This document shows positions 38,623 through 49,938 of a stretch of 64,000 nucleotides of DNA, in pieces. The notes below the pieces were generated by a model that saw only the letters and a list, made by a program, of their open reading frames with translations, ran no database searches and had not been told where the DNA came from. The translations under genes were made by a program, and so were the position numbers. Every line of letters begins with the position of its first letter. The first letter of the stretch is position 1. Origin of the DNA: Epithemia pelagica (taxonomy: Eukaryota > Bacillariophyta > Bacillariophyceae > Surirellales > Surirellaceae); assembly GCA_946965045.2 (NCBI GenBank), contig OX337228.1, positions 868,001 to 932,000 of the forward strand. The letters are read 5' to 3'.

Positions 38623-41099
38623 TTCAAGAGATATCCCGATAGAGTGTACTGCGATTAACAAACTTGTCTTGTACTCTTATCAAAAACTTGCATACCCACG
38701 ATTACTTCGAGTTCAGGCCATAGAAGAATCAGTCTGATCAAGACCAAAATGGAAATTTTGCTCTTGCTGCGGCAAGATTAAAAAGGAAAGTGGATTAAGA
38801 GAGAGATAGGGAGTACGTCGGTTGGATTTCATGCAGGCGACAAAATAAGACTGGCTTGCGACCGAGCATGTATGACAGGGTGAAGGACAGACTCACAGAC
38901 GGGCAGAATTTGTGTGACGTGTATTATTTCATTTGGGGGCGATTAAAAGTCAAAATGGGGTAACTTGAACCTAAAAAAGAGGGGGCGTAAAAAAGAGCTA
39001 GATGCCAACCTACTCTGGAAACCCTTTGTTGCACCAATTGGTTTTTGCTTATTTTAGTCGCATTAAAATTCATGTATACTCCAGTACAAACCCTACAGGA
39101 GGACGGCTGGCTCATTCGGAGTATCAAAATCTTTGAATAATATGGGGGATCATATAGAATGACATGCGCGCCTCTACACTACTATACGAAAAGTACAAAA
39201 TATTTGGCGACGGAAGTCAAAGCACCTCAGGAAAAGGTGCCCTGATTGACCATGGTGAGGAGGGTCAAAATGGCCCGACCACAGCATTGTGCCGGCAACT
39301 CTGGTCCCTTTGACACTCCAATAGAGCGTCCTGGCCCTCGCGCTCTCCTAGGAGGCATATAAGGATCAACCGGTACGGGATGAAAGTAGGTGCTTCCAAT
39401 TCGTCCCTTTTTTGATCACAGGTCGTCAGGAATACAAGATCGAACATATAAATTATATACCGAAATGTTCGTACTAGAAAGAGCTATCAGCCTATATAAT
39501 TTTTTTGACCATAGGACATACGCCCATGAAATGACGTAATTCCCCTTTTTTTGGAATCCAGCGTTAGTTTGATCTAGCTACACATTCTTTCGTTACAGAG
39601 GCCTGCTGAGTATCAGCATCGACATAACTGTATACTGCATCGACAACACCTGTGCATGCATGGCTTTCTGTCAGAACCAATTGTCCAATAGACGTCCATG
39701 CACGATTCCAATTACACCTGTCACAAATACCATTGTATGGAAAATATTGTGTCTCTTGCAACAGTAGTTGTCGATTACCCCTGCAGAGGATTTGAAATGG
39801 TTGGGTCCCATAACAACAATGTTGTGGCTCGCTCCATTACAAATTCGTCGTATTGACTGCAACAAAATTGCATTGGTGGTAGCGTAAAATACAACACAGC
39901 AGCAGCAAGAGTGTCCCATTCACTCCAAGTTTCCCCACCAAATCTAACCTTGAAGGACCAGATGCAGTTTTCTACTATGAATGGCTTGTCGTATAATTAC
40001 ACATGAAAATATCCCCATTTGTCTTCTTCACAATCAAGCCGCATTGTTTTGAATACCTTAGTCAGGGAATGATTGCCCGACAACTTGCTTATCATGCTTT
40101 TGAAGGAATGTGCTTTCTTCACAATCTTTTGTGTTGTACCTGTTTGTTACAAACTCTCTTTCATTATATCAAAGCAATCATATTGATTCATTCCATACCA
40201 AGAACATGAATATTTCTATTGACAACAATGAGACTTGGTACGATGTTGAGTGATCCCAATCAGATGAAACAGTTTGCTTCTTTTGACATTTTGGGTTGTC
40301 CCTCCAATAGACACATAAATCCATAGACAGTCATAATTGTGACACTACAATACTCTTTCTATTGACCGCAACCCACCACAAATAATATGGTAAAGTGAAT
40401 GGTCTGGGTCACAGGGATTGTAAGGTTAAAAATGGACCATCATCACCTAATCCAATACGACAAGAATGTGCATAGCTTTTGTTGTGCATGGTTCTGCACT
40501 TTCTGAAAAGATTACTGTCAAGTTGTTAGACACTAAGAAAACAGTGACCATTGGATCTCACCCATACATCCTCCTTCCCTGTTACTTTCTTCATGCCTAC
40601 GTTCCTATTCAACGCTTGTCAAACTCAACTGCCAAGATTATTTCACTCAAAACCTCAACTGTCAACTTCTTTTGGTAGATGATTTTCTCTACTGTTCCAT
40701 CCAGCATTGAGGTGGTCTCCGTCAGCCAGCACTCTCAGCTCTCACAGACAGTTCTTCACTTTTATCACAACTGCTCCACCATCCTGTCTGGGGTTTTGTA
40801 CTCTATTGTTACTTCATGCAACTTCCACTGTGCTCATCACTGACAATACACCTTCCACATGCCACCACCTATTTTTGGCCTCTGTTGCACCCCCATCACT
40901 TACAGTCTTTTCCATATTGGTTTGTCTTTCCACACATCAAACCATCTTCATCCTTCCCTTTTTTCACATTCCTCCTTCCCTTATTTCCACATCCTGGCTC
41001 TATTCCTCTCCTACTTGCCATCATCACTGTATCTTCTATTTTGCCGTACATCCCATCTGTGGAAGAAATTTTAAACAATCATCAACAGCAGATCACCAC
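38623..41099. other. Gene-poor stretch between repeat copy 1 and the older Helitron copy
   Basis: About 2.5 kb, AT-rich, with many stops in all frames. No protein family was recognised. It may hold decayed transposon sequence (the Rep part of the older Helitron is not visible), but nothing can be aligned by eye. Confidence 0.4.
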
Positions 41100-42960
41100 T
41101 GTGTAACATTTCATGCAATGTTGATCAAAAAGAAGTCAGTGTTGTCATCACTGTAGTTATATTATGAACAAACGCATTCAATGCATAATGGAACAAAATG
41201 CGTGGACATCTATGAGTCAGATTTGAGTGGAATTCCCAAATGTTTAATGATTGTGGTGGGGGATCCTGGTGCGGGCAAGACGACGACTGTATCCATGTTC
41301 ATACTTTATGTTGCCCTAGTATGCCACAGTTTGAATCGTTATTGTACTGTAATACTTGGGAACATGCAAAAGCTTTTGTTGCATCCTGGTTGAGTCCACT
41401 GCATCTTATGGACATCTCACTGAACTCACTTTTATGAAATTGCCCACATTTGTCGCAAAGATTAAGGAGTGGTTACAACAAACTGACATATTAGACTTTG
41501 ATGAGCTGTATCAAGTATATGCTGATTTTTTCCATGCTGGTGGATAATAGTATTCGTCAACATGTTCAAAACAAGCCTCATGGTATGCGATGCTATTCTT
41601 TTGTTTGTCACGGCAATTAATGTGGTGTTACAACTCAGATCCATTCTGGGAGACAAGAACCTCCAGTAGTACTGTTGTTATCCTCATTCATGATAACATC
41701 CCAAGTATTTGAATGAGTGGAGCATGGTGTCCATGTGGCAGATGATGAACAAACTTTGATGGCCTCCTCCAAAGAGCCATATCATTTCAATTAAATACTT
41801 GTACATTTGTTAACAGCATTCACACCTCCCAAATTCCCAAAACACAACATACTGCTTCAACAAGAGAGCTCTGGACAAAACGTGATGTTATGAGTTTGCC
41901 AAGCAAATCAAATATTGCCTTCTATTGAAGGTCGTGCTAATGATCAAGAAACGTATACTACTTCAGAGTGGGTCTTGGCATTAGTGCTGATAACCAAGGC
42001 ATTGACAGCAATGTTCTTGAAAACTTGTACACCACCATTACTTACAATGATCCTGACAAACTAAGTTTGTTGTCAGAGCTACTGCTTTCATCCCAATTTG
42101 ACAACAACAGCAACAAGATCAAAGTTAGAACAAAGCTACCTTTTATGAGCATGGTTGGTACTTTGTACACATTGGGATGGCACTCAAGAATGAAGCCCAT
42201 ATCATTTGAAACAATTTATGCAAAGAATGCCGAACACAATGTGCTGAGCTGAAACACAATATGGACTGCACTCCAAAGTTTCATCACCAACTCATCACCA
42301 CTGCATGCATCATACATTGGCAGCAGCAATGGTTGTGAGGACTCAAATTGTTGTGTTATGATCATGAATATGTCGTGGCAAAGACATGTGCTGACGCACG
42401 CCTTGCAGCATTGACAAAACTACTAGTACTCAGTCGTACAGTGACTCTATTCAACATCTCTTGACTAATCTTCTCTAGAGCACAGATATGAATTCAGAAT
42501 CTGCTATGTTTGTGCCCGCCATGCTTGTGCCGGCTAACAATCTGTTTAGCCCTATTGACGTCCCTTTGCTGAATGACGCTAGTGGCATGGTATATACGAC
42601 TGTATCCTGGAAGGTATGTAAGTCACATACATTGGAGAGATGAACAACATTGTACACAGATTATCAGAGTGCAATTCAAGACATGGAAGTAAACAACTTT
42701 TGTGCAAATGCACCACCCTCGGTCCCTTCTCGCCTGTGTTGGTGGTTGTGGTTGATCAGTGTCTACGAGGAAAGCTGCTGGCTTTTTGAATCTCAATGGA
42801 AGACAGCTTTTTTGCACCATGGTGGTGCAATCACAACTAATCAAAATGATAGCAAAAACAGTCATATCAAACAGACAGATGACATATACTGATAAGATTT
42901 TATGCTTTATCCAGACTGGAACTACCCAGTCAGTGTCAGACACAGAAACAGTACTATGAG
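41100..42960 (+). pseudogene. Old, degraded Helitron helicase with GIY-YIG remnant
   Basis: Fragments in several frames line up in order with the better copy at 55840-57800. Walker A VVGDPGAGKTTTVSMF (about 41250-41300) matches LVGDPDAGKTSVSMF. FMKLPTFVAKIKEWLQQTD (from about 41430) matches MKLSKCIAKLEWLRRID. LSSFMITS appears near 41670-41700, and LYTTITYNDPDKLS (about 42020-42070) matches LYTVTYNDPEK. IDVPLLNDASGMVY (about 42550-42595) and LFESQWKTAFL (about 42780-42815) match the start and the catalytic-Glu region of the GIY-YIG domain. The copy is full of stops and frameshifts and cannot be functional. Confidence 0.75.
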
Positions 42961-44187
42961 ATAACAAATATCCCATGCGAGTCAAACTCCTGACGACCAC
43001 AAGGGTTTTGAACATTATCCAAGTTAGTGATCTCAAGGATGTGTTCATTGTGCAATTTGTTTTGTTTCAAACACAATGTATTCACGTTGGAATGAGAAAA
43101 AAAATGCAATGTTGCTCCTGGTGTAGCAGCATGCATTTTGTCTGATGATGCGTCCTGTTTATTGTCACCTTTTTCAAACTGCCCAAATATTGTCTGCCCA
43201 GCATTATTAGTTGATACTCTGAATGATTTTGATATTCAAATAGAAATTGTGTGTTGCTGCACCACAGAATGTCGAGTCCTTGGAAAGCAGTTCTGTCATA
43301 CATAACAATCTCATCTCCACTAGTACCACGTACCTGTCACAGTGAAGGACAGTGTCCATTTACCAACCATTGGAAAACTGTGTCGTCCCATTTGCACAAT
43401 TTGTATTCGGGACTTTTGGCATTCTTGAACCATCACAGAATCATCCACTGCATGATACATTGTCTGTATCAATCAGAACCAACCAATATCAATATGTTCT
43501 TCTTGATGAATGAAATATCGATTTAAGGTTTCAAAATCAGGAATAAATAGCGCTTCACAGCAGAAAGAATATGAGGCTGTGGTGCTTTTGCAATATTGAC
43601 AGGAACAACAGACTGCTCTATAGTGTGAATAAGAACTGGAATTGCATCTATACCCAATGTGCCAGTAACATCGTTTGGCACACCCAACAAGTACACAACA
43701 GCACTGCAAACTTCAATCTCAGTTCTTCACTTCAACTTTCCCAGAATGTCCTTTGACTCAGCAGAATGCAGAAACATCACTGCAAACACACTACCACCGG
43801 CATCCTTCAAATCAGCCAACATCACCAAATGATTGTAAATTGGTTCTGTTCCCAAACAAAACATTTTCCGTCATGTGAGTCAAAATGCATTTGATGCTGC
43901 CTGCTGCAGCTAGGGGTTTGTTCCCAGCATGCTGCTCTAAATTAAAGAGAACACACAGATCATTTATGTAGCAGAATGCCTTATCCTTTGTGTTTTCCAC
44001 TGCGGGAAAGTAAGTAAATATGATTTCTCTATGCTCTAAATGGAATGACCTACCAACCTTCGTGGCTGAACAAATGCCAAAGCACAGCAGTCATTCTTCA
44101 GATGAGTCAGTAGGTGTTGTTCATTCAGACAGGCCGACATTTTTGAATTATGAGAGTGATAAGTCACATCCTTGCCCACAACCCCGA
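42961..44187 (-). pseudogene. Degraded copy of the Helitron-associated minus-strand gene
   Basis: Collinear nucleotide matches to 57889-59066. TGCAATTTGTTTTG occurs at 43051-43064 (versus 57940-57953), CACTGCATGATACAT at 43446-43460 (versus 58380-58394), and the hairpin at 44188 (versus 59109). Spacings are similar (about 395 versus 440 bp, and 742 versus 729 bp). No long ORF remains. The shared position behind the GIY-YIG remnant shows the two genes travel together. Confidence 0.6.
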
Positions 44188-44223
44188 CCTCATGCGCATG
44201 GCATTCTTGCCATGCGTTTGAGG
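44188..44223. other. Hairpin downstream of the older Helitron copy
   Basis: CCTCA...CGCATGGCA, loop TTCT, then TGCCATGCG...TTGAGG. It matches the hairpin at 59109-59143 in position and core sequence. It may be a terminal hairpin of the element or a transcript structure. Confidence 0.6.
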
Positions 44224-45027
44224 TCCTACTCAAATCGACTGTCAAATCTGGGCTTGAGTCGTCTTTGATTCCAAATTTGTTGTTCCCTAATTGACTGAAA
44301 TGACAGGACAATTCAGAGTTTGGCCATTGTTAATATTTGTACTGGGTCCATGTTTGCAACCAATGGCTCGAATCCAAAGCAAAGTTCTGTTTCACTGTAA
44401 CAACTGTTCATTTCTTAATCATAAACATGAACTCAAAGCACACCAGATTATGTCCAGTCTCACCATCTTATTGACACCATCTTTCTCCTTCTGTTGGTGT
44501 ACCAGAGGATTTGACTCTGCGAGACCCTGATCCTTGAGTTCCATCTCCTATTCCAAATTCACCCAACTGTTCACAGTGAAATGAGGAAGCCTTTCCTGCC
44601 TCCAGATCTACAATCGAGTCTACGACGACCACTGACAGCACCGTCATCAGGCTTTAAAAACTGTAGGTAGTCTGTTTTACCGACCCGCGTAGGATGAGTC
44701 AACGGGCGAGACAGACTTAGGAGTCGATGACGCAACCACAGCTGCCAACTCTACCAGCTAGGTGTAATTTGTATGCAATGTTGAATGTAGGTAGGAGTAG
44801 CTCTATAATCATGCACGATGCACAGTCCTTATGCTACGAGTGCCTTTCTATCCATATTTTGATCCCAGGGCTTTCTGTTTGTTTCTCTGTTCTTCCCCTC
44901 AATTCTTCGTCCCTCCCCCTTTTCTTCACTACTCTACTAACAGTCCTCGCTTTCTCCTGTTGTGTTCTCTTCTTCCCTAATCTTTTCTTCCTCCCCCCTT
45001 TATCTCATACCTCTATACTTCGCCCTT
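44224..45027. other. Spacer before repeat copy 2
   Basis: No gene supported. About 44870-45010 is strongly pyrimidine-rich on the plus strand. The first ~40 bp after the hairpin still resemble the sequence after 59143. Confidence 0.4.
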
Positions 45028-45651
45028 CTTGGTATACGGGGTGCGACCGCGTGGATCGCCCCGCAATGTCGGAGCGTCTTGGGGTAGGGGCCCTATCAGC
45101 GACTTCAAAAATCAAAAAATTTCTATCTGAAATCTTCTTACGGGAAAAACGTCGCTTCTAATTTTGTGATTACATAGGCAACTTTGACGATGATCAACAG
45201 CATCGGACGAACATGCATTAGGTATTGTTTTTATTGCGTCTAGTAGGATGGGATGAAAAGATTGTTGGTTAGATGAAGGCTACGTATGGAAAAGTTGGAA
45301 GCAGGAGGAGAAAAGTGGTTGTTAGTGTGAGCATACGGGGTTGGAGGAGAAGATGATTGTTGAGTGTTGTATGTGGTGAAAAAAATCGAAGCAAGAAAGC
45401 GAGCAGACTACCAAAAGTTTAGCAGGAAAGAAGGATGTAATAGATGACGGTAACAAATGGGTAGAGACATGTTAGTCGAAAAGGCGGCTACGAATAGGGA
45501 TGATCTCAAGAGGACAATGTGGGTAGATCGATATAGTTATCGAACTGCCACTTTGAATTTATTGCTGGCGTGCCATGGTGGTTCGAGAACGTGACTCCAG
45601 CCATGACTGATGAAAGGTCCCAGTTTTTCAATCGTTGGTCGCTGTTGGGAT
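45028..45651. repeat. 580-bp dispersed direct repeat, copy 2 (uninterrupted)
   Basis: Matches 37707-38289 in the same orientation and continues past the SINE insertion point of copy 1 to about 45651, giving the empty-site form. The offset between copies is 7321 bp. Confidence 0.85.
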
Positions 45652-46109
45652 TGGATGAGAAGTCAGAAGAGCAAGCAATATATGAACGAAACAGTAGGCC
45701 TAACGGAAAGAAACCGATGGCATGGCGATTATAAAGACCAAATTAGTGTCGATTATTTAGGTGTGTTATGATAAAGCTTATGGTATGTGGTCATATGTAT
45801 TGTTTATGAGCAAGAGCAAAGTCGGTCGTGGGAGCGAGAGTTGTGAACGTCGGCGACTAAAAGCAGTTAGAGAGTCGTTATACTATATAAGCGTTCTATA
45901 AAAAATAGAGGGGTACACGCGAGGAAGTTTTTGAGCGACTCCTCTTTGTTTTGGTACAGGTATGATTATGACTGTCGTGATTCATGATGAGGACTCAGTG
46001 CTGACAACCAGGAGAGTTTTGTTTTCGTTTTCAAGGGAACTGAAACAATGGAGAATCCTGAGGGGAATAATGCCGCAGTTAGAAGTCTCTGCTGTGAACT
46101 GAGGAATGA
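45652..46109. other. Region upstream of the first Helitron-associated ORF
   Basis: No clear gene. An ATG at 45962 opens 46 codons in one frame, and another at 46048 opens 27 codons in a second frame; both end before the long frame that starts after 46109. One of them may be the true 5' end, cut off by a frameshift. Confidence 0.3.
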
Positions 46110-48531
46110 GAGTCCCAAGTTTTACTCCTGACGAACGATGGAAATGGAGCAGAGAGTCTGTTGGGTACATTGATCAATGTGGATCCTAAGGTGCGCTATG
46201 CACTGGGAGTCCTTTTGACGAATGGAGGGACCGATTTGTTTGGGTTAAGCAGCAACAGTCGACCAACAAGCGTGATTGAAACACTCTTGGGAACAGGTCC
46301 CAATTGTTCTTCTTTACAGAACAGCACCAGCAGCCAAATAGCAACGGATGCAAGTGCTATTGTTCCAGCTGATGACAGTTCATCTTCCGGTGATTCCAAA
46401 TCGAAAAAAAGGCGTGCAAGTGTTGGCAGCAGTATAGGCTGCAGTGATGAAGAAGAAAGCAAGGACGCGGCGTCTGTGGGTACTGTGTTGAAAGCTCAAC
46501 TACCAAAACGACACAAGCCAGGAATGAAACATAACATGGACATGCCATTTGTTATTGAGATTCCATCATCGAGTTGGAACGACATACCAATGAGTGTGCG
46601 TGATTCAATGGTGGATGAGGGTCCTTTCGGAAGTACCCGGCTTTGCCATATGAAAGAAATTATAATGGTCTATCAAGTGATGAGTGGAACGATGTTGACC
46701 GTTGCGAAGACTCTTGATGTTCCTCATGGACACTATGATGCACGAGGAGAAATGCCATCAACCTCGGTGCCGGTGAAAAAGTTGTTCGTGTCATTGTCAG
46801 ACAGTCTTCAGTCATGGAATTTGTTGGGAGCTGATACTTCTGTTCAATGTTCTCTTGTAGACGATTTTGACCTGAATGTTTGGGATTTTGTCAATGAAAT
46901 CCTGACTGAAAAAAAAACAGCGGCGAACTACTACTGGGAAACGGCAACGTATTTTTTTGGATTATGGGTATTGTGGTGGACAATGTTACGAACGGACTCA
47001 ATCAGATGATGACACCTGCTCGATTGCTGTGCCGAGTCTCCTTGAGGGTACTAAAACAGGAAAAATACGTGAATTGTTCACTACCATAAGTGGAATTCTT
47101 TCCAAGCATGCCGCCTTTCTGTGGGAAGACATGCCCAGTGAACGAAAGAAGAAGTTCTGCGAAAAGATAGCGATTGACAACAAAGTTGAGTTCCTTTGTT
47201 TGGCATGCACGGATATATCCAATGAGCAATGTACCCATGGGACCTGTGAGTTCCACGTTGACAAAAAGAATGACAAAGTTCTTGGTGAGGTTGCAATTTT
47301 TTCAACGGTCTATGAATCAACAAAACAATTATCATTAATCTGTTGCACCAGAAAGTCTGTCGGAGATGCTTTGAAAAAATTGGACGGAGACTACGGCAAA
47401 GCTATACGGTTTGTCATGGATCACTACAGGAAAATGCCAAGAACAAGAACGTCAGTGGAAGCACTAATGAAGTCATTGGCTACCGTGAACGAACTTGGAA
47501 ACTACAAGGGCTATTGGTACAAGAATGTGCGTTGCCACATGGACGCTTCGATTTTTGTTTCAGGAATTGTTCATTTCTCTCTCTTGCTGCAAAAGAAATT
47601 TATTCTCGACTACGTGGAGATGATGTCAATTGTTTGAGCTTTTGCTGGTGCCCCATACACATCTTATTTCTTATGCACGGTTCTCATCGACCTCTTATCT
47701 GGTGACAAGTTGGAGCATCGTGGCCTGAATTTTTGGTACAAGTTGTACTTAAGTCTTTCAAAAGCCATTGCAAGGCATCATCAGGCGAGGAACAAAGCAA
47801 AATATTCCCGTGCTGGATATCTAAGTATTCCTGGGCTCCGTTTCCCGAACTACCGAGGAATAATTGTTCCGAGCTACGATGATTACTGCAACGAGATGAT
47901 TGCTCTTGTATACCATGGAATTGGCAGTTACCAAATGAGCAAACAACCTGGAGCAAAACTACAACGTCTGAAATATCACAAACAACTGCTCCATGGTGTG
48001 AGGAAGTTGTTGATGAATTGTGGAGCATTGATCAGTAACCACTGTATCAACATAATGGCATTGTTATCCCTTGTTCCTTCATGGTACGCGTTGGAGTACG
48101 AAGGAGGTCAGAGCTCAAGAGGTATACAATATATGAGAAAGAAGTATGACCTGGGTGGTGGTGAGGCAGCATTCCAGTCCTTTTTGGATTGTTTGGTTGC
48201 ATCGATCAGTATGGAAAGTAATGAATCATGTTGCAAACGTGTGGCCAAAAATGTAATCTGTAAGATTACCCCAACTGAATCAAACAGTGATGGACGCTTT
48301 TCTGATCTTATTTGGAAAGATCGAAAACTCTTTTATTCAACGAAAGAAGGAGTTGTTGTCGTTTCAGAAGATGGACAGTCGTCAGAAGCTGCACAACAGT
48401 TGATTTCGAAGTGGACATGGAATTATGGAGCCGTCACAGGAGAGGCGTTGTACGACCATTGTGCGATACGTATATCACAGGGTCTTTCGAACTTCGAAAT
48501 TCCCAAAGAGTTGGGTTGGAGAAAAGACTGA
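46110..48531 (+). pseudogene. Unrecognised transposon-associated ORF, broken
   Basis: About 800 codons in two frames. The first part (46110 to about 46955) has no upstream ATG in frame. At a T7 run (about 46950-46957) coding passes to another frame, which continues through an in-frame TGA at 47635-47637 to 48531. On both sides of that TGA the sequence reads as coherent protein (VEMMSIV / AFAGAPYTSYFL). Features: Ser-rich acidic stretch with a basic KSKKRRAS patch, and a Cys-containing segment (LCLACTDISNEQCTHGTCEF). No family recognised. Its place just ahead of the Helitron genes suggests an accessory gene of that element or an older inserted gene. Confidence 0.45.
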
Positions 48532-48710
48532 GACAAATGTTGAGTCTTATGAATAGTTTCTGAAACAAGTTAGACAAGCGTTCAACAAGAGTGAAAAAAA
48601 GCGTTGAGAACGAGTGAAAAAAGCGAAACCATGATGTGTTGGAAAATGAAATGCAAACACATTATGCGAATCATATTGCCATATTATAAATCTTGCTGAA
48701 TTTGCACGCA

Positions 48711-49524
48711 ATGTCTGACCCCGGACCTGAACCGAATGATAGTAATCTTTGTCGTGAGCGGGACGATGATGCTGATGAGGAAACTGAATATGTTTACGTG
48801 GCACCGTCCTTGCCGTCCAAACGGAAGAAGCTTTCCGATTTCAGGTCTACATCCATGTCTCTCAATGATGGCTGTGACAAAGTCTTTGCTAAATTGCATC
48901 AAGGTGGATTCAAAACATATGTGATTGCCAAGAACGGTAAAGAGGATGCATTCTTTAACGGTTTACAAAATGCGATAAAGCATTCTACCGAGTTTGCTCA
49001 GAAGTGGAATTTGATCTACGTCGCCTCACGTTGCATTAGTCGTTTCGACAAAAACATTCTGTTCAACCCAACGACCAAGACCGGAGACAAATTTGCAAGA
49101 CAAGCTGTTGTGCGGATTGTTGAATCTTCAAAGTGCGCAAGTCGTCGTGAATGTGCCGAAGCAATTGCAGGGTTCTTGAATCGTCAGTATTGGTATACTC
49201 GACCCTTGCTTAACTAACCCGCTGCTCGACAGAAAGAATGGGAGGTGAAGAGCAAGGCAAAGATCCCCCAGTACAAGGTGCCGACAGTACAAGGTGCCGA
49301 ATGATTTTGACATGACCGTTATCACTGGAGAAAAGGAGAAACTCGGTCATTTCTTGATTCCAAGCGATGTGGATCATATCATTGCAGAATCGTTTGAAAA
49401 AGTTACTTGCCATTGGGCAACTCAGAATGATGAATCTGCCCGTTGGTTTTTCGACCAGCCGTATCCAAAGGAAGCTGTAGACCGTCTGGGATACAGTTCG
49501 CGCATGACAACAGGTATCCATTAG
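48711..49524 (+). pseudogene. Unrecognised transposon-associated ORF, broken by a 16-bp duplication
   Basis: Starts MSDPGPEPNDSNLC at the ATG at 48711, with an acidic N-terminus followed by a KRKKLSDF basic patch. An in-frame TAA at 49215-49217 interrupts it; the frame then continues to a 16-bp tandem duplication (49269-49284 and 49285-49300) that shifts the frame. With the duplication counted once, the protein reads on through IPQYKVPNDFDMTV to the end at 49524 (...RLGYSSRMTTGIH). About 270 aa in total. No family recognised. It is shared context with the Helitron and probably an accessory gene. Confidence 0.45.
49269..49300. repeat. 16-bp tandem duplication that breaks a reading frame
   Basis: CAGTACAAGGTGCCGA occurs twice back to back. 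Removing one copy would join two frames into a coherent protein, so it is an identifiable inactivating event. Confidence 0.85.
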
Positions 49525-49938
49525 ATTGTCATCGGAAATTTGGCCATGTGCTATATAAGCCCAAACCCCTATGACTTATACAGCCATATGGTTTGTATGT
49601 GCCCATAAAGCACATGCACATCGTGTAATATATGTGCCCTATACGTTGGATTTCCAAAATTGGACCTTCGTATGCCGGACTCCGTGTCCTATGCATATCA
49701 AAATAAAATGTCTATGAATGTTTTGCTGTCTTTACGACATTTTCACATACGAGAATGGGTACCACATGATTGGCATTTTATTATGTCGTGACAAATTATA
49801 CGTCGCAGTTGAAAAATTGTGCGTCCATATTGTGCTAGTAGCAAAAGCATCGCGCATGTCGTCTATCGTTCATCTGGTGCATGTGTGTCACTTGCGTTTC
49901 AGTGGTGACCAATTCGAAGAGGAATTCCGAAAAGTACG
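49525..49938. other. Spacer upstream of the Helitron Rep/helicase ORF
   Basis: About 410 bp without a supported gene. Probable promoter or 5' part of the Helitron transcription unit. Confidence 0.3.

Noticed and set aside
40707-41156. Plus-strand 149-codon ORF before the old Helitron helicase
   Set aside because: Its composition is Ser/Thr/Phe/His-rich from pyrimidine-rich DNA, with no motif and no match to the better copy.
37707-45651. LTR retrotransposon bounded by the 580-bp repeats
   Set aside because: No TG...CA ends, primer-binding site, gag, protease, integrase or reverse transcriptase seen between the copies; the interior is a decayed Helitron.
37707-45651. The 580-bp repeats as 5' ends of the two Helitron copies
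   Set aside because: They are nearly identical while the Helitron copies differ greatly in decay, and their distances to the helicase differ (about 2.5 versus 10 kb).
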